DNA from: Kordiimonas laminariae
GTDB lineage: Bacteria; Pseudomonadota; Alphaproteobacteria; Sphingomonadales; Kordiimonadaceae
NCBI RefSeq assembly: GCF_023008165.1
Contig: NZ_JAKQZA010000001.1
Location: 124,001 to 188,000, forward strand
Length of the DNA stretch: 64,000 nucleotides
Reading direction: 5' to 3'
The notes under the pieces are model-generated. The model did not search any database. It saw only the letters and a program-made list of their open reading frames with translations, and was not told the origin of the DNA. The number at the start of each line of letters is the position of its first letter. Positions within the stretch are counted from its first letter, which is position 1. A program made the translations under genes and the position numbers. Positions 7,556-15,636 of the stretch are shown here, piece after piece.

Positions 7556-9030
7556 TATGCATCTCCACCAAGTTTAAGGCCTTGCGGCATTGCAGCTACT
7601 TCAACCTTACCTTCAGCATTTTCCATGCTTGCTACTGCAAATGAACAGTAATCCGCCGCATAGTAAGCGCTTGGACGGTGATTGCCTGACCAGCCAATGC
7701 CGCCAAACGGTGCTGTAGAAGCAGCGCCTGTAAGTTGCTGGTTCCAGTTTACGATACCAGCACGAGCACGTGGGTAGAAGCTTTCATAAAGATCGCGGTT
7801 ATCTGAAATCAGACCCGAAGCAAGACCATATTTGGTATTATTCGCTTCCTTCACCGCTGCTTCAAAATCCGCAACGCGTGTTAACTGAAGCATTGGACCA
7901 AATACTTCCTCGTCAGGCACATCCGAAGCGTTCGTTACATCGACAAGACCCGGTGTGAGATAAGCATCACCACGATCCATCCGCTTTACTTCGCGGATGG
8001 CTGTCGCCCCAGACGCAATCAAGCCTTCCTGTGCCTTAAGAACAAGATCAGCGGCGTGCGCAGAAACAACAGGCCCCATAAATGGCTGTTCGTCATCGCC
8101 CCAGGCGCCTACTTCAATTTTATCCATCGCAGAGGCAAGTGCGTCAACGAATGCATCACCTTCTGCGCCTACAGGCACGATAAGGCGGCGCGCGCATGTA
8201 CAGCGCTGACCCGAGCTTACGAAGGCGGAAAGGATCGTCATAACCGCAGCGGCCTGTGTATCTGCCGCTTCATGTACGATCAGAGGGTTATTGCCACCAA
8301 GCTCAAGCGCCTGAATGATATGTGGGCGATCAAGAAGTGCGCGGGAGATTGCCTGCCCCGTTTTTGCACTACCTGTGAAGAGAAGACCATCAATACCCTC
8401 TGCTGATACAAGCGCTTCACCTGTCGCGCGGCCACCCTGTACAAGGTTCAGTACGCCTTTAGGTAGACCTGCCTCTTCCCATGTCTTCACCATAAGCTCA
8501 GCAACAGCTGGTGTTATCTCACTTGGCTTAAATACAATTGTATTGCCCGCGATTAGCGCTGGTACTATGTGACCATTCGGCAAATGGCCAGGGAAGTTAT
8601 ACGGACCAAACACCGCCATAACGCCGTGCGGACGGTGCGTCAGGCGCGAACGAATAGCACCGTTTACCGCTTCTCGTGTACCTGTGCGTTCTTCAAATGC
8701 CTTGAGCGAAATTTCAATTTTATTCGCCATTGCCGTTGCTTCGCCCGTTGCATCCCAAAGTACTTTACCAGCATCTTTTGCAACAAGTTCTGCCATCTCG
8801 GCTTTGCGCTCTTTCAGTAGTTCACCATATTTGCGGATGATCACTAAACGATCCTCAAGGGACGTAAGCGCCCAATCGTCAAACGCATCTTTAGCTGCAT
8901 CCACAGCGGCTTGAACCTGATCAGATGTTGCTTCTTTACCGCTCCAGATCACTTCATTATTTGAAGGGTCAAACGAGCTGAATTCCTGGCCGTTTCCATC
9001 AAGCCAGTTACCACCAATAAATTGTGTCAT
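7555..9030 (-). CDS. astD: N-succinylglutamate 5-semialdehyde dehydrogenase AstD
   Basis: 491 residues of the aldehyde dehydrogenase superfamily, NAD-dependent. Visible features are FGPYNFPGHLPNGHIVPALIAGN, the Glu region QALELGGNNPLIVHEA and the catalytic Cys in FVSSGQRCTCARRLIV, all matching the AstD subgroup. It oxidises N-succinylglutamic semialdehyde to N-succinylglutamate. The gene starts 2 bases after astA ends and overlaps astB by one base, so the three are a single operon. The expected aminotransferase (AstC) that produces its substrate is not in the window. Confidence 0.95.
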   Translation of the reverse strand: MTQFIGGNWLDGNGQEFSSFDPSNNEVIWSGKEATSDQVQAAVDAAKDAFDDWALTSLEDRLVIIRKYGELLKERKAEMAELVAKDAGKVLWDATGEATAMANKIEISLKAFEERTGTREAVNGAIRSRLTHRPHGVMAVFGPYNFPGHLPNGHIVPALIAGNTIVFKPSEITPAVAELMVKTWEEAGLPKGVLNLVQGGRATGEALVSAEGIDGLLFTGSAKTGQAISRALLDRPHIIQALELGGNNPLIVHEAADTQAAAVMTILSAFVSSGQRCTCARRLIVPVGAEGDAFVDALASAMDKIEVGAWGDDEQPFMGPVVSAHAADLVLKAQEGLIASGATAIREVKRMDRGDAYLTPGLVDVTNASDVPDEEVFGPMLQLTRVADFEAAVKEANNTKYGLASGLISDNRDLYESFYPRARAGIVNWNQQLTGAASTAPFGGIGWSGNHRPSAYYAADYCSFAVASMENAEGKVEVAAMPQGLKLGGDA

Positions 9031-9032
9031 GA

Positions 9033-10079
9033 TTATTCTCCGGCTTTTGGTGTGATTGGGTCAACTGGGGCATACCGCATTGCATCCCCTTCTTTCAGTT
9101 CAAGTACTGAAGCTGCTTCAGATGGCAGCCACAGGCCGCTTGTACCTTCAACCACATTCGTCAATGTCACGCGGAAATTATCCAAAACAGGGTTGCAGGC
9201 AAGATGCATTGGATCATGACCTTCGCCGTCAACACAGCCGCCAAGGGCTCCCATCACGCTTTTGCGCGCGGTCCAGATAGCGTTTTTCTGAACAACCATC
9301 TCAGGGCCAGCATCAAAAATATCAACCGCACCTGAGAAGTGGAAACCTTCTTTTTCGAGAAGGCGCTTCGCCGGTGCTGCACCATCATGCGGGCGCCCAA
9401 TCACATCACGTGCTTCTTTTGGCAGAAGTGCAGTATAAATCGGATGCTTTGGCATGAGGTCAGAGATGAACTGGCTGTTGCCACGACCATTGATTTCGTC
9501 AGCCACGGTGAAATCCATACCAAAGAAATGGCGGCCAATTGCTTCCCAAAATGGGCTTTCGCCATTTTCATCAACCCAACCACGGATTTCCGCGATAACC
9601 TGCTCACCAAACCGTTTCGGATGTGAAGCGATAAGCATATAACGTGCTTTTGCAAGCAATTTACCAAGCTTACCAACATGGTGATAATCAGGGTTAAGGA
9701 ACAGGGTCGCCATCTCTGTAGCCCCTGTGAAATCATTCGACAGCTGCAAAAGCTGTGTGTCTACACGCATTTCCGGCTCTTTACTAAGCTGCGCCTGATG
9801 CAGAATGCGGTAGCTGTAGAAAGGTTTATCAAGGCCAACATTCACAATAAGTGCACTTGTGCCTGCGATTTTACCCTTTTCAGTATCTTCCAAAACCAGC
9901 AAATAGCCGTGTTTATCACTGCTCCCCTCGGGCAATGAAAACGCGGTAATTGAATCTTCTATTTTTTCCTGAAGTGCGGGACGGTGTGCTGGTAAAGTTG
10001 TTAAACCTGTCCCTGTTTTATGGGCGAGTTCCATCAGCCCATCGAGATCGTCTAAACGTACGGGTCGAACCACAAACAT
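9033..10079 (-). CDS. astA: Arginine N-succinyltransferase AstA
   Basis: 348 residues with the AstA signature start MFVVRPVRLDDLDGLMELAH followed by TGTGLTTLPAHR, and later the family stretch TATLFLNPDYHHVGKLG-like sequence (here EMATLFLNPDYHHVGKLGKL) and GRGNSQFISDLMPKHPIY. It transfers succinyl from succinyl-CoA to the alpha-amino group of arginine, committing it to the AST pathway. It is the first gene of the astADB operon. The region upstream separates it from the M20 hydrolase gene on the same strand, whose transcript may also read into it. Confidence 0.96.
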   Translation of the reverse strand: MFVVRPVRLDDLDGLMELAHKTGTGLTTLPAHRPALQEKIEDSITAFSLPEGSSDKHGYLLVLEDTEKGKIAGTSALIVNVGLDKPFYSYRILHQAQLSKEPEMRVDTQLLQLSNDFTGATEMATLFLNPDYHHVGKLGKLLAKARYMLIASHPKRFGEQVIAEIRGWVDENGESPFWEAIGRHFFGMDFTVADEINGRGNSQFISDLMPKHPIYTALLPKEARDVIGRPHDGAAPAKRLLEKEGFHFSGAVDIFDAGPEMVVQKNAIWTARKSVMGALGGCVDGEGHDPMHLACNPVLDNFRVTLTNVVEGTSGLWLPSEAASVLELKEGDAMRYAPVDPITPKAGE

Positions 10080-10181
10080 GTGATTTTTCCTTATGTTTTG
10101 TGGGCTTCTCTCGCGTCCTCACCTGTTTTGCGCAAGAAAATCCCTAGCGTCCGGGCAACTTGAAGGGCCCCGGTTGCCTAC

Positions 10182-10204
10182 GGCCTGATTTTCTTAATCA
10201 GGCC
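10182..10204 (-). terminator. Hairpin at the end of the M20 hydrolase gene
   Basis: GGCCTGATT-TTCTT-AATCAGGCC is a perfect 9-bp stem with a 5-base loop. It spans the stop codon (TGA at 10200-10198) of the M20 gene. No T run follows on the minus strand, so it may attenuate rather than fully stop transcription, or stabilise the 3' end, leaving astADB partly readable from the M20 promoter. Confidence 0.5.
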
Positions 10205-11457
10205 TTAGCTTTCACAACATGATCAAGTTGACCACTGGCAAAAGCCATCAGAATAAGCGCTGAAAGTTTTGCGCGTTCTGAAAAACTGTCTGCAACAACA
10301 AACTCATCTGCTGAATGGATCATACCACCACGAACACCGAGCGTGTCTACATTTGGAAGGCCAGCCGCCGCGAGGTTATTTCCTTCGCAACAACCACCTG
10401 TAGGAACATAATTGATATCAATACCAAGTTCCAGCCCACAAGCCTTAATAGCGTCCATAAGTTTCAGGTTCGCGTCAGATAAAGCTTTCGGAGGCCTGTT
10501 GATACCACCATGGAGTATAACTTCAAACCCATCTTTAGTATTACCACGTTCGACAATGGCTTTTACTTGCTCTTCAAACCAAACTGCATCCTCAGGCTCT
10601 TTAAGGCGGACATTGAATTTGCACCAGGCTTTATCAGGCACCACATTTGGCGCTACGCCGCCACTGATCACAGCGGGGTTTACCGTAAGTTCCGGCCTGC
10701 CGCCTGTAAGTGCAGCCAATTCACCAATCATCTCGGAAAGCAGCACGACTGCATTACGGCCGTTATGGAACTCGCGCCCCGCATGTGCCGCCTTACCATT
10801 CACGATAAGAGAATAGTTACCACTGCCCTTACGCGCACCAGCAAGCGTACCGTCCGCAAGTGCGGGTTCATACGTCATACCAATATCAGCAGTTTTAGCG
10901 CGTTCAGCCAATACCTTTGCAGAGGCAAGAGAGCCTGTTTCTTCATCTGGCGATAACAGGATTTCCCACCCTACGGACTGTGCGAGTGGTGTTTCTTCAA
11001 ATGCCATCAGGGCATTCAACATCACGAGAATGCCACCCTTCATATCTGCCACACCTGGGCCGTTCAGGGTGTTATCATCGAGCCATGTTGTGGTTTGAAA
11101 CGGATGATCAACCGCAAACACCGTATCTGTATGCCCCGTCATCAACACCTTTCGGTTCGCCTCTGGGCGTTTAAAAATACGAATTGTCCGGCCATTTTTA
11201 ACCGTTACAATTTCCCCTGCCGCATTTACCAGTTCACCATCATCAAGCTGAATCAGCTCAATTTCAGCGCCGAGCGGTTCAAATGCTTTAATGATAATTT
11301 CTTCCATTTTGGCAAGGCCATCAAGATTCCGGCTACCGCTGTTGATGTGCGACCACTTGATAACGGTATCAACCATCTCTTGTTGTCTGGAATTGATATG
11401 CTGAAGAGCCGCTTCACAAGCTTGCCAATTCGGCATGGACGTTGGGGTAATTGTCAT
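10198..11457 (-). CDS. M20-family metallohydrolase (carboxypeptidase G2/ArgE-DapE-like), ast-linked
   Basis: 419 residues of the M20 dizinc peptidase/deacylase family. The metal ligands are visible in order: His of LMTGHTDTVF, bridging Asp of GPGVADMKGG, catalytic Glu pair of LSPDEETGS, Glu/Asp of MTYEPALADG, and terminal His of GGMIHSADEF. The dimerisation insert (KGSGNYSLIVNGKAAHAG) is intact. It lies just upstream of astA on the same strand. A desuccinylase (AstE) is missing from this ast cluster, and M20 enzymes remove acyl groups from N-acyl amino acids, so it could release glutamate from N-succinylglutamate; this is inference from position only. The TGA lies inside a hairpin. Confidence 0.85.
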   Translation of the reverse strand: MTITPTSMPNWQACEAALQHINSRQQEMVDTVIKWSHINSGSRNLDGLAKMEEIIIKAFEPLGAEIELIQLDDGELVNAAGEIVTVKNGRTIRIFKRPEANRKVLMTGHTDTVFAVDHPFQTTTWLDDNTLNGPGVADMKGGILVMLNALMAFEETPLAQSVGWEILLSPDEETGSLASAKVLAERAKTADIGMTYEPALADGTLAGARKGSGNYSLIVNGKAAHAGREFHNGRNAVVLLSEMIGELAALTGGRPELTVNPAVISGGVAPNVVPDKAWCKFNVRLKEPEDAVWFEEQVKAIVERGNTKDGFEVILHGGINRPPKALSDANLKLMDAIKACGLELGIDINYVPTGGCCEGNNLAAAGLPNVDTLGVRGGMIHSADEFVVADSFSERAKLSALILMAFASGQLDHVVKAKA

Positions 11458-11566
11458 TCTGTCCCTATAATCTTTGGGTGATTATTTAAAAAGTTTGTAA
11501 CGTCTTTAATAAGCCAAACGCAACACTTAAGGCACAATACCGATAAACTAGTTTCATAAACCCTCC

Positions 11567-11635
11567 TTTCACCGCACCGAAAACTCATTTCACCGCATAC
11601 CTCCCAGTTCAACTTTCAGTTAGGCTATGGTGAAA
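11567..11635. promoter_or_regulatory. Repeated TTTCACC boxes upstream of the LuxR-type gene
   Basis: TTTCACCGCA occurs twice as a direct repeat (11567-11576 and 11588-11597), 21 bases apart start to start, about two helical turns. The core appears again inverted as GGTGAAA at 11629-11635. They lie 106-174 bases before the ATG of the LuxR-type gene and on the other side about 110-180 bases upstream of the M20 gene, so they could serve either promoter. No known regulator is assigned. Confidence 0.35.
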
Positions 11636-11740
11636 CTATGGAAGTTTGGGTAATAAACACCACATATAATAACACTTCCACACAGTGGGTTTCGGTTCAT
11701 AACAACACGACAAACCGATTTAGTATAAGCGAGGATAAAA

Positions 11741-12460
11741 ATGAAAGCACTAATCGTCGACAGCGAAGAAATCTTCAGACTCTCTCTCAGGGAGGTGGTC
11801 GCAGTTTCAGCATCATTCACAGATATTATAGAGGCAGGTTCAGAACATGAGTTTTTGGCAAAAACAGCTGCTCATACCGATCTGTCATTGATCATTCTGC
11901 ACCCAGACAGCCTTTCCAAGCAGGGAGAAGACTGGGTTAAACTTATTCGCCGCCTGTATCCAGGAATTGCAATTGTAACAGTTGCCAATGATACACATGT
12001 TCCTGAAAGCCGCTGGATGGGCACACTAACTGTGCCGCGTACAGCATCTGTAAATACTATGATCACAACAGTTCGCCGCGCTATGCGCCTGCCAACTGAC
12101 AGTACTGCTGGCCATTACGGCAAGGTAAAAGCGCCGAATCTACACGCAACATCATCGAACGATTTCAGCCGTTTCCAAGAAAACATCCCAGCGACAACGG
12201 CCAATGAAGGCGTAGACCTGAACCGCCTATCCTACCGCCAAAAACAAATTTTAGCGATGGCAGCTGATGGTCTTCCAAACAAAGAAATCGCAGCACGCCT
12301 TAATATCGCAGAAGGTACAGTGAAAGCACATATGCATTCTATCTTTAAAGTGCTTGGTGTTTCCAACCGTACTCAAGCAGTTATCCGCTACGGTGCTTCA
12401 GGCAAGCCAATGGGCCCAAACGGTACACCTAGCCCGGAATACCGAGCCTCTGCCATATAA
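11741..12460 (+). CDS. NarL/LuxR-type regulator with degenerate receiver domain
   Basis: 239 residues. The C-terminal GerE/LuxR helix-turn-helix is clear at about 168-225 (LSYRQKQILAMAADGLPNKE, then IAARLNIAEGTVKAHMHSIF). The N-terminal part (1-120) follows a receiver fold starting MKALIVDSEEIF, but the phosphoacceptor region reads DLSLIILHPDSL, with Ile where the conserved Asp is expected, and the conserved Lys near LTVPRTAS is replaced by Arg. It is therefore likely a phosphorylation-independent pseudo-receiver regulator. A good ribosome site (GAGGA) precedes the ATG. No kinase is adjacent. Its targets are unknown; it is divergent from the M20/ast genes. Confidence 0.85.
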   Translation: MKALIVDSEEIFRLSLREVVAVSASFTDIIEAGSEHEFLAKTAAHTDLSLIILHPDSLSKQGEDWVKLIRRLYPGIAIVTVANDTHVPESRWMGTLTVPRTASVNTMITTVRRAMRLPTDSTAGHYGKVKAPNLHATSSNDFSRFQENIPATTANEGVDLNRLSYRQKQILAMAADGLPNKEIAARLNIAEGTVKAHMHSIFKVLGVSNRTQAVIRYGASGKPMGPNGTPSPEYRASAI

Positions 12461-12462
12461 AA

Positions 12463-12480
12463 AGGGGCCCGAAAGCCCCT
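12463..12480. terminator. Intrinsic terminator between LuxR-type gene and mmsB
   Basis: AGGGGC / GCCCCT stem with a CCGAAA loop immediately after the stop codon, preceded by an A run (AAAAA) and followed by CTTCATTTTATT. The flanking A and T tracts allow function on either strand between the two convergent genes. Confidence 0.75.
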
Positions 12481-12514
12481 CTTCATTTTATTCTCGCTTA
12501 TTGAGGCGATCTGT

Positions 12515-13396
12515 TTACAGGTCGCCCGATAGGTGTTTGATAACGCCTGAGAAATCCACGCCACCGTTACCAGCATCATTCATAGCTGTGTAAATCTCTT
12601 CACTTAACTTACCAAGCGGTGTATTGGCACCAGTGCTACCCGCGGCCTCCATTGCAAGACGCAAGTCTTTCAGCATCAGTGCAGTTGCAAAGCCTGGATT
12701 ATAATCCTTATTCGCTGGTGATGTTTCAACTGGGCCAGGTACTGGGCAATAGCTCGTTAAAGACCAACACTGACCAGATGCGTTTGATGCCACATCGAAG
12801 AAGGTTTGATCATCAAGGCCAAGCGAACGGCCAAGATTAAAAGCTTCAGACACACCAATCATAGAAATCGCCAGCAACATGTTATTACAGGCCTTCGCCG
12901 CTTGCCCATTACCGGACTGGCCGCAATGCACAATCTTTGCTCCCATTGGATCAAGGATTGGCTCAGCAGATTTGAAAGCTTCCTCAGTACCGCCCACCAT
13001 AAAAGCAAGCGTGCCAGCAGCCGCGCCGCCAACACCACCAGAAACCGGCGCATCAACCATTGTAAAGCCTTTATCAGCAGCCTCACTTGCAACTTCACGC
13101 GCTGTTGCCACATCAATTGTTGAGCTATCAATGAAAAGCGCGCCAGCCTTTGCTGCCGTAAACACTTCACCGTAAACAGATTTAACAATCGCACCTGACG
13201 GCAACATAGTGATAACCACATCCGCACCTTCAACTGCTTCAGTAACGGCCGCGCAAGCAATACCACCTGCTTCAGTGCATGCAGCACGTACTTCTTCAGA
13301 CAGATCAAACCCGCGTACAGTGTGCCCAGCACCCAACAGGTTTTTCGCCATCGGCAGGCCCATATTTCCAAGGCCAATAAACGCAACGATACTCAT
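12515..13396 (-). CDS. mmsB: 3-hydroxyisobutyrate dehydrogenase
   Basis: 293 residues with an N-terminal Rossmann motif (IGLGNMGLPMAKNLLGAGH), the substrate motif DAPVSGGVGGAAAGTLAF and the catalytic Lys in GQAAKACNNMLLAISM. It oxidises 3-hydroxyisobutyrate to methylmalonate semialdehyde with NAD in valine degradation. It is the last gene of the run that also encodes 3-hydroxyisobutyryl-CoA hydrolase (15 bases upstream) and isobutyryl-CoA dehydrogenase, which make its substrate. Confidence 0.94.
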   Translation of the reverse strand: MSIVAFIGLGNMGLPMAKNLLGAGHTVRGFDLSEEVRAACTEAGGIACAAVTEAVEGADVVITMLPSGAIVKSVYGEVFTAAKAGALFIDSSTIDVATAREVASEAADKGFTMVDAPVSGGVGGAAAGTLAFMVGGTEEAFKSAEPILDPMGAKIVHCGQSGNGQAAKACNNMLLAISMIGVSEAFNLGRSLGLDDQTFFDVASNASGQCWSLTSYCPVPGPVETSPANKDYNPGFATALMLKDLRLAMEAAGSTGANTPLGKLSEEIYTAMNDAGNGGVDFSGVIKHLSGDL

Positions 13397-13411
13397 AATC
13401 CCAAATCCCTT

Positions 13412-14464
13412 TTATAGTTCTATTTCTTTGTCGCCGAGGCTTTCAAAATGTGCTTCCACGGCCGCTTCGCTTACATCAGCGAGGTTCGCAGGTTGCCACA
13501 CTGGCGCGTTATCTTTATCAAGCAAGATCGCACGAACACCTTCGAAGAAATCATTCCCCTTCATCGTGTTACACACAATCCGGTATTCCATTTTCATGTT
13601 CTCGCGGAAAGTTTCCATACCCTGCCCGCGTTTAAGCTGCTCGTATGTTACCTTCATGCTGGTTGGTGATTTACCGGACAGGATTTTAAACTGCTTCTGT
13701 GCCCATTCACCTTCATCCGCTTTGAGGCTTTCCATGATGGCTTCAACGGATGTACCATCGAAGTGATCATCAATATCATCAAAGTGTGGTGAAAGCGGTG
13801 CAGGCTCCGGGTCAGCATGGAACTTCGCAAGCACTTCCGCCGCATCATCATTATCTTTAATCTCAGCCGCAGCGAGTGCATCAATTACCCCATCAACCTT
13901 ATCGCTTGCCACCACATGGCTTGCGATACCAAGCGCATATAGATCAGCCGCCTTAAGACGCGCGCCCGTAAGCGCAAGGAACATACCCGTTTCACCCGGA
14001 AGGCGCGGCAGGAACCAGCCACCACCAACATCAGGGAACAAACCAAGGCCTGTTTCAGGCATTGCGAAAAGCGTTTTCTCAGACGCCACCCAGAAATCCC
14101 CGGGGATAGAAACGCCAACGCCGCCGCCCATCGTAATCCCATCAACAAAGCTGATGTATGGTTTCGGGAATTCATCAATGGCTACATTCATCAGATATTC
14201 TTCATGGAAGAATTCACGCCACTCTTCTGTGCCAGCTTGATAAGATTTGCAAACCTTCACAACATCGCCGCCAGCACAGAATGCTTTCTCGCCAGCACCC
14301 ACAACCACAACCGCATGAACAGAGGGCTTGGTTGCCCAATCAGCAAGCTGTGCTTTGATAAGCGTTGCCATGCCGCCAGTTAAGCTATTCAGCGCTTTCG
14401 GGCGGTTAAGCGTTATCAGGCCGATATTGCCGCGGGTTTCAAATAATACTTCTGCGTCACTCAT
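13412..14464 (-). CDS. 3-hydroxyisobutyryl-CoA hydrolase (crotonase family)
   Basis: 350 residues, the length of HIBCH-type proteins rather than simple enoyl-CoA hydratases (about 260). Crotonase features are FCAGGDVVKVCKSYQAG and SFVDGITMGGGVGVSIPGDF, with the hydrolase-specific MPETGLGLFPDVGGGWFL containing the catalytic Glu and Asp. It cleaves 3-hydroxyisobutyryl-CoA to free 3-hydroxyisobutyrate for MmsB. It starts 4 bases after the acyl-CoA dehydrogenase gene ends and precedes mmsB, consistent with one valine operon. Confidence 0.92.
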   Translation of the reverse strand: MSDAEVLFETRGNIGLITLNRPKALNSLTGGMATLIKAQLADWATKPSVHAVVVVGAGEKAFCAGGDVVKVCKSYQAGTEEWREFFHEEYLMNVAIDEFPKPYISFVDGITMGGGVGVSIPGDFWVASEKTLFAMPETGLGLFPDVGGGWFLPRLPGETGMFLALTGARLKAADLYALGIASHVVASDKVDGVIDALAAAEIKDNDDAAEVLAKFHADPEPAPLSPHFDDIDDHFDGTSVEAIMESLKADEGEWAQKQFKILSGKSPTSMKVTYEQLKRGQGMETFRENMKMEYRIVCNTMKGNDFFEGVRAILLDKDNAPVWQPANLADVSEAAVEAHFESLGDKEIEL

Positions 14465-14468
14465 ACTC

Positions 14469-15608
14469 TTAATCCTTCAATAGTGCCCGGCTGATAACAA
14501 CGCGCATAATCTCGTTTGTACCTTCAAGGATTTGGTGCACACGAAGATCGCGCAGAATGCGTTCGATCGGGTAATCCTGCAGGTAGCCGTAACCACCATG
14601 AAGCTGCAGTGCGTTATTCACCACATCAAAGCCTGTGTCAGTGGCAAAACGTTTTGCCATCGCAGCAGCTGATGCAGCATCTGGCGCTTTGTTTGAAACC
14701 TTCTGCGCAGCTGCATAAAGAAGTAAGCGAGCTGCCTCAAGCTCTGTTGCCATATCAGCGAGTTTGAACTGGGTTGCCTGAAAATCAGCGATTGAACGGC
14801 CAAACTGCTTGCGGTCTTTTGTGTAAGCTACAGCTTCATCCAGTGCACGCTGGGCACCGCCGATAGAACAAGCACCGATATTAAGACGGCCACCATCAAG
14901 GCCCATCATCGCAATTTTGAAACCCTGCCCTTCAGCACCCACAAGATTGCTTGCTGGAATGCGGCAATCATCAAACATAACAGCAGCGGTTGGCTGGCTG
15001 TGCCATCCCAGCTTCTTTTCCTGCGCACCAAAGGATAGACCCGGTGTGTCTTTTTCAACAACAAAGCAGCTGATGCCTTTTGCGCCATCGTCAGAAGTGC
15101 GGGCCATCACTACATAAACATCACTTTCACCGCCGCCTGAGATAAAGGCTTTGGCGCCATTCAGCACATATTCGTCACCGTCTTTAACAGCCTTGGTTTT
15201 AAGGGCTGCAGCATCAGAACCAGCACCCGGCTCTGTAAGGCAATAACTTGCAAGCTTGTTAAGGGTAGTCAGGTCACCAAGGAAACGGTCGCGTTGGCCT
15301 TCTGTACCAAACTCATCAATCATCCATGTAGCCATATTATGGATAGAAATCATCGCGGCAGTTGAGGGACACCCTTGTGAAAGCTGTTCAAAAATCAGCA
15401 CAGATTCAACGCGGCTTAGCGCGCAGCCACCTGCTTCTTCACTAATATAAATGCTGCCAAAACCCAGCTCGCCCGCTGCTTTCGCCACATCACGTGGCCA
15501 AACCTTTTCTTCATCCCAAATATGCGCGTTTGGGGTGATCATATCAGCGGTGAAGCTGCGCGCCATTTCCTGGATAGCACGCTGATCTTCGTTAAGTGAA
15601 AAATCCAC
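14469..15608 (-). CDS. Acyl-CoA dehydrogenase, probable isobutyryl-CoA dehydrogenase
   Basis: 379 residues of the FAD acyl-CoA dehydrogenase family. The start is GTG at 15608 with AAGGGA upstream. Visible are YCLTEPGAGSDAAALKTKA (FAD/substrate site), the helical C-terminal domain and the end LEGTNEIMRVVISRALL with a Glu in the position used by this family near the C-terminus. Position before the 3-hydroxyisobutyryl-CoA hydrolase and mmsB argues for isobutyryl-CoA as substrate, producing methacryloyl-CoA. A separate methacryloyl-CoA hydratase is not present here and would be encoded elsewhere. It follows the S9 peptidase gene by 28 bases. Confidence 0.9.
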   Translation of the reverse strand: MDFSLNEDQRAIQEMARSFTADMITPNAHIWDEEKVWPRDVAKAAGELGFGSIYISEEAGGCALSRVESVLIFEQLSQGCPSTAAMISIHNMATWMIDEFGTEGQRDRFLGDLTTLNKLASYCLTEPGAGSDAAALKTKAVKDGDEYVLNGAKAFISGGGESDVYVVMARTSDDGAKGISCFVVEKDTPGLSFGAQEKKLGWHSQPTAAVMFDDCRIPASNLVGAEGQGFKIAMMGLDGGRLNIGACSIGGAQRALDEAVAYTKDRKQFGRSIADFQATQFKLADMATELEAARLLLYAAAQKVSNKAPDAASAAAMAKRFATDTGFDVVNNALQLHGGYGYLQDYPIERILRDLRVHQILEGTNEIMRVVISRALLKD

Positions 15609-15636
15609 TCTAGTGTCCCTTCAGTACTTTTACTTA

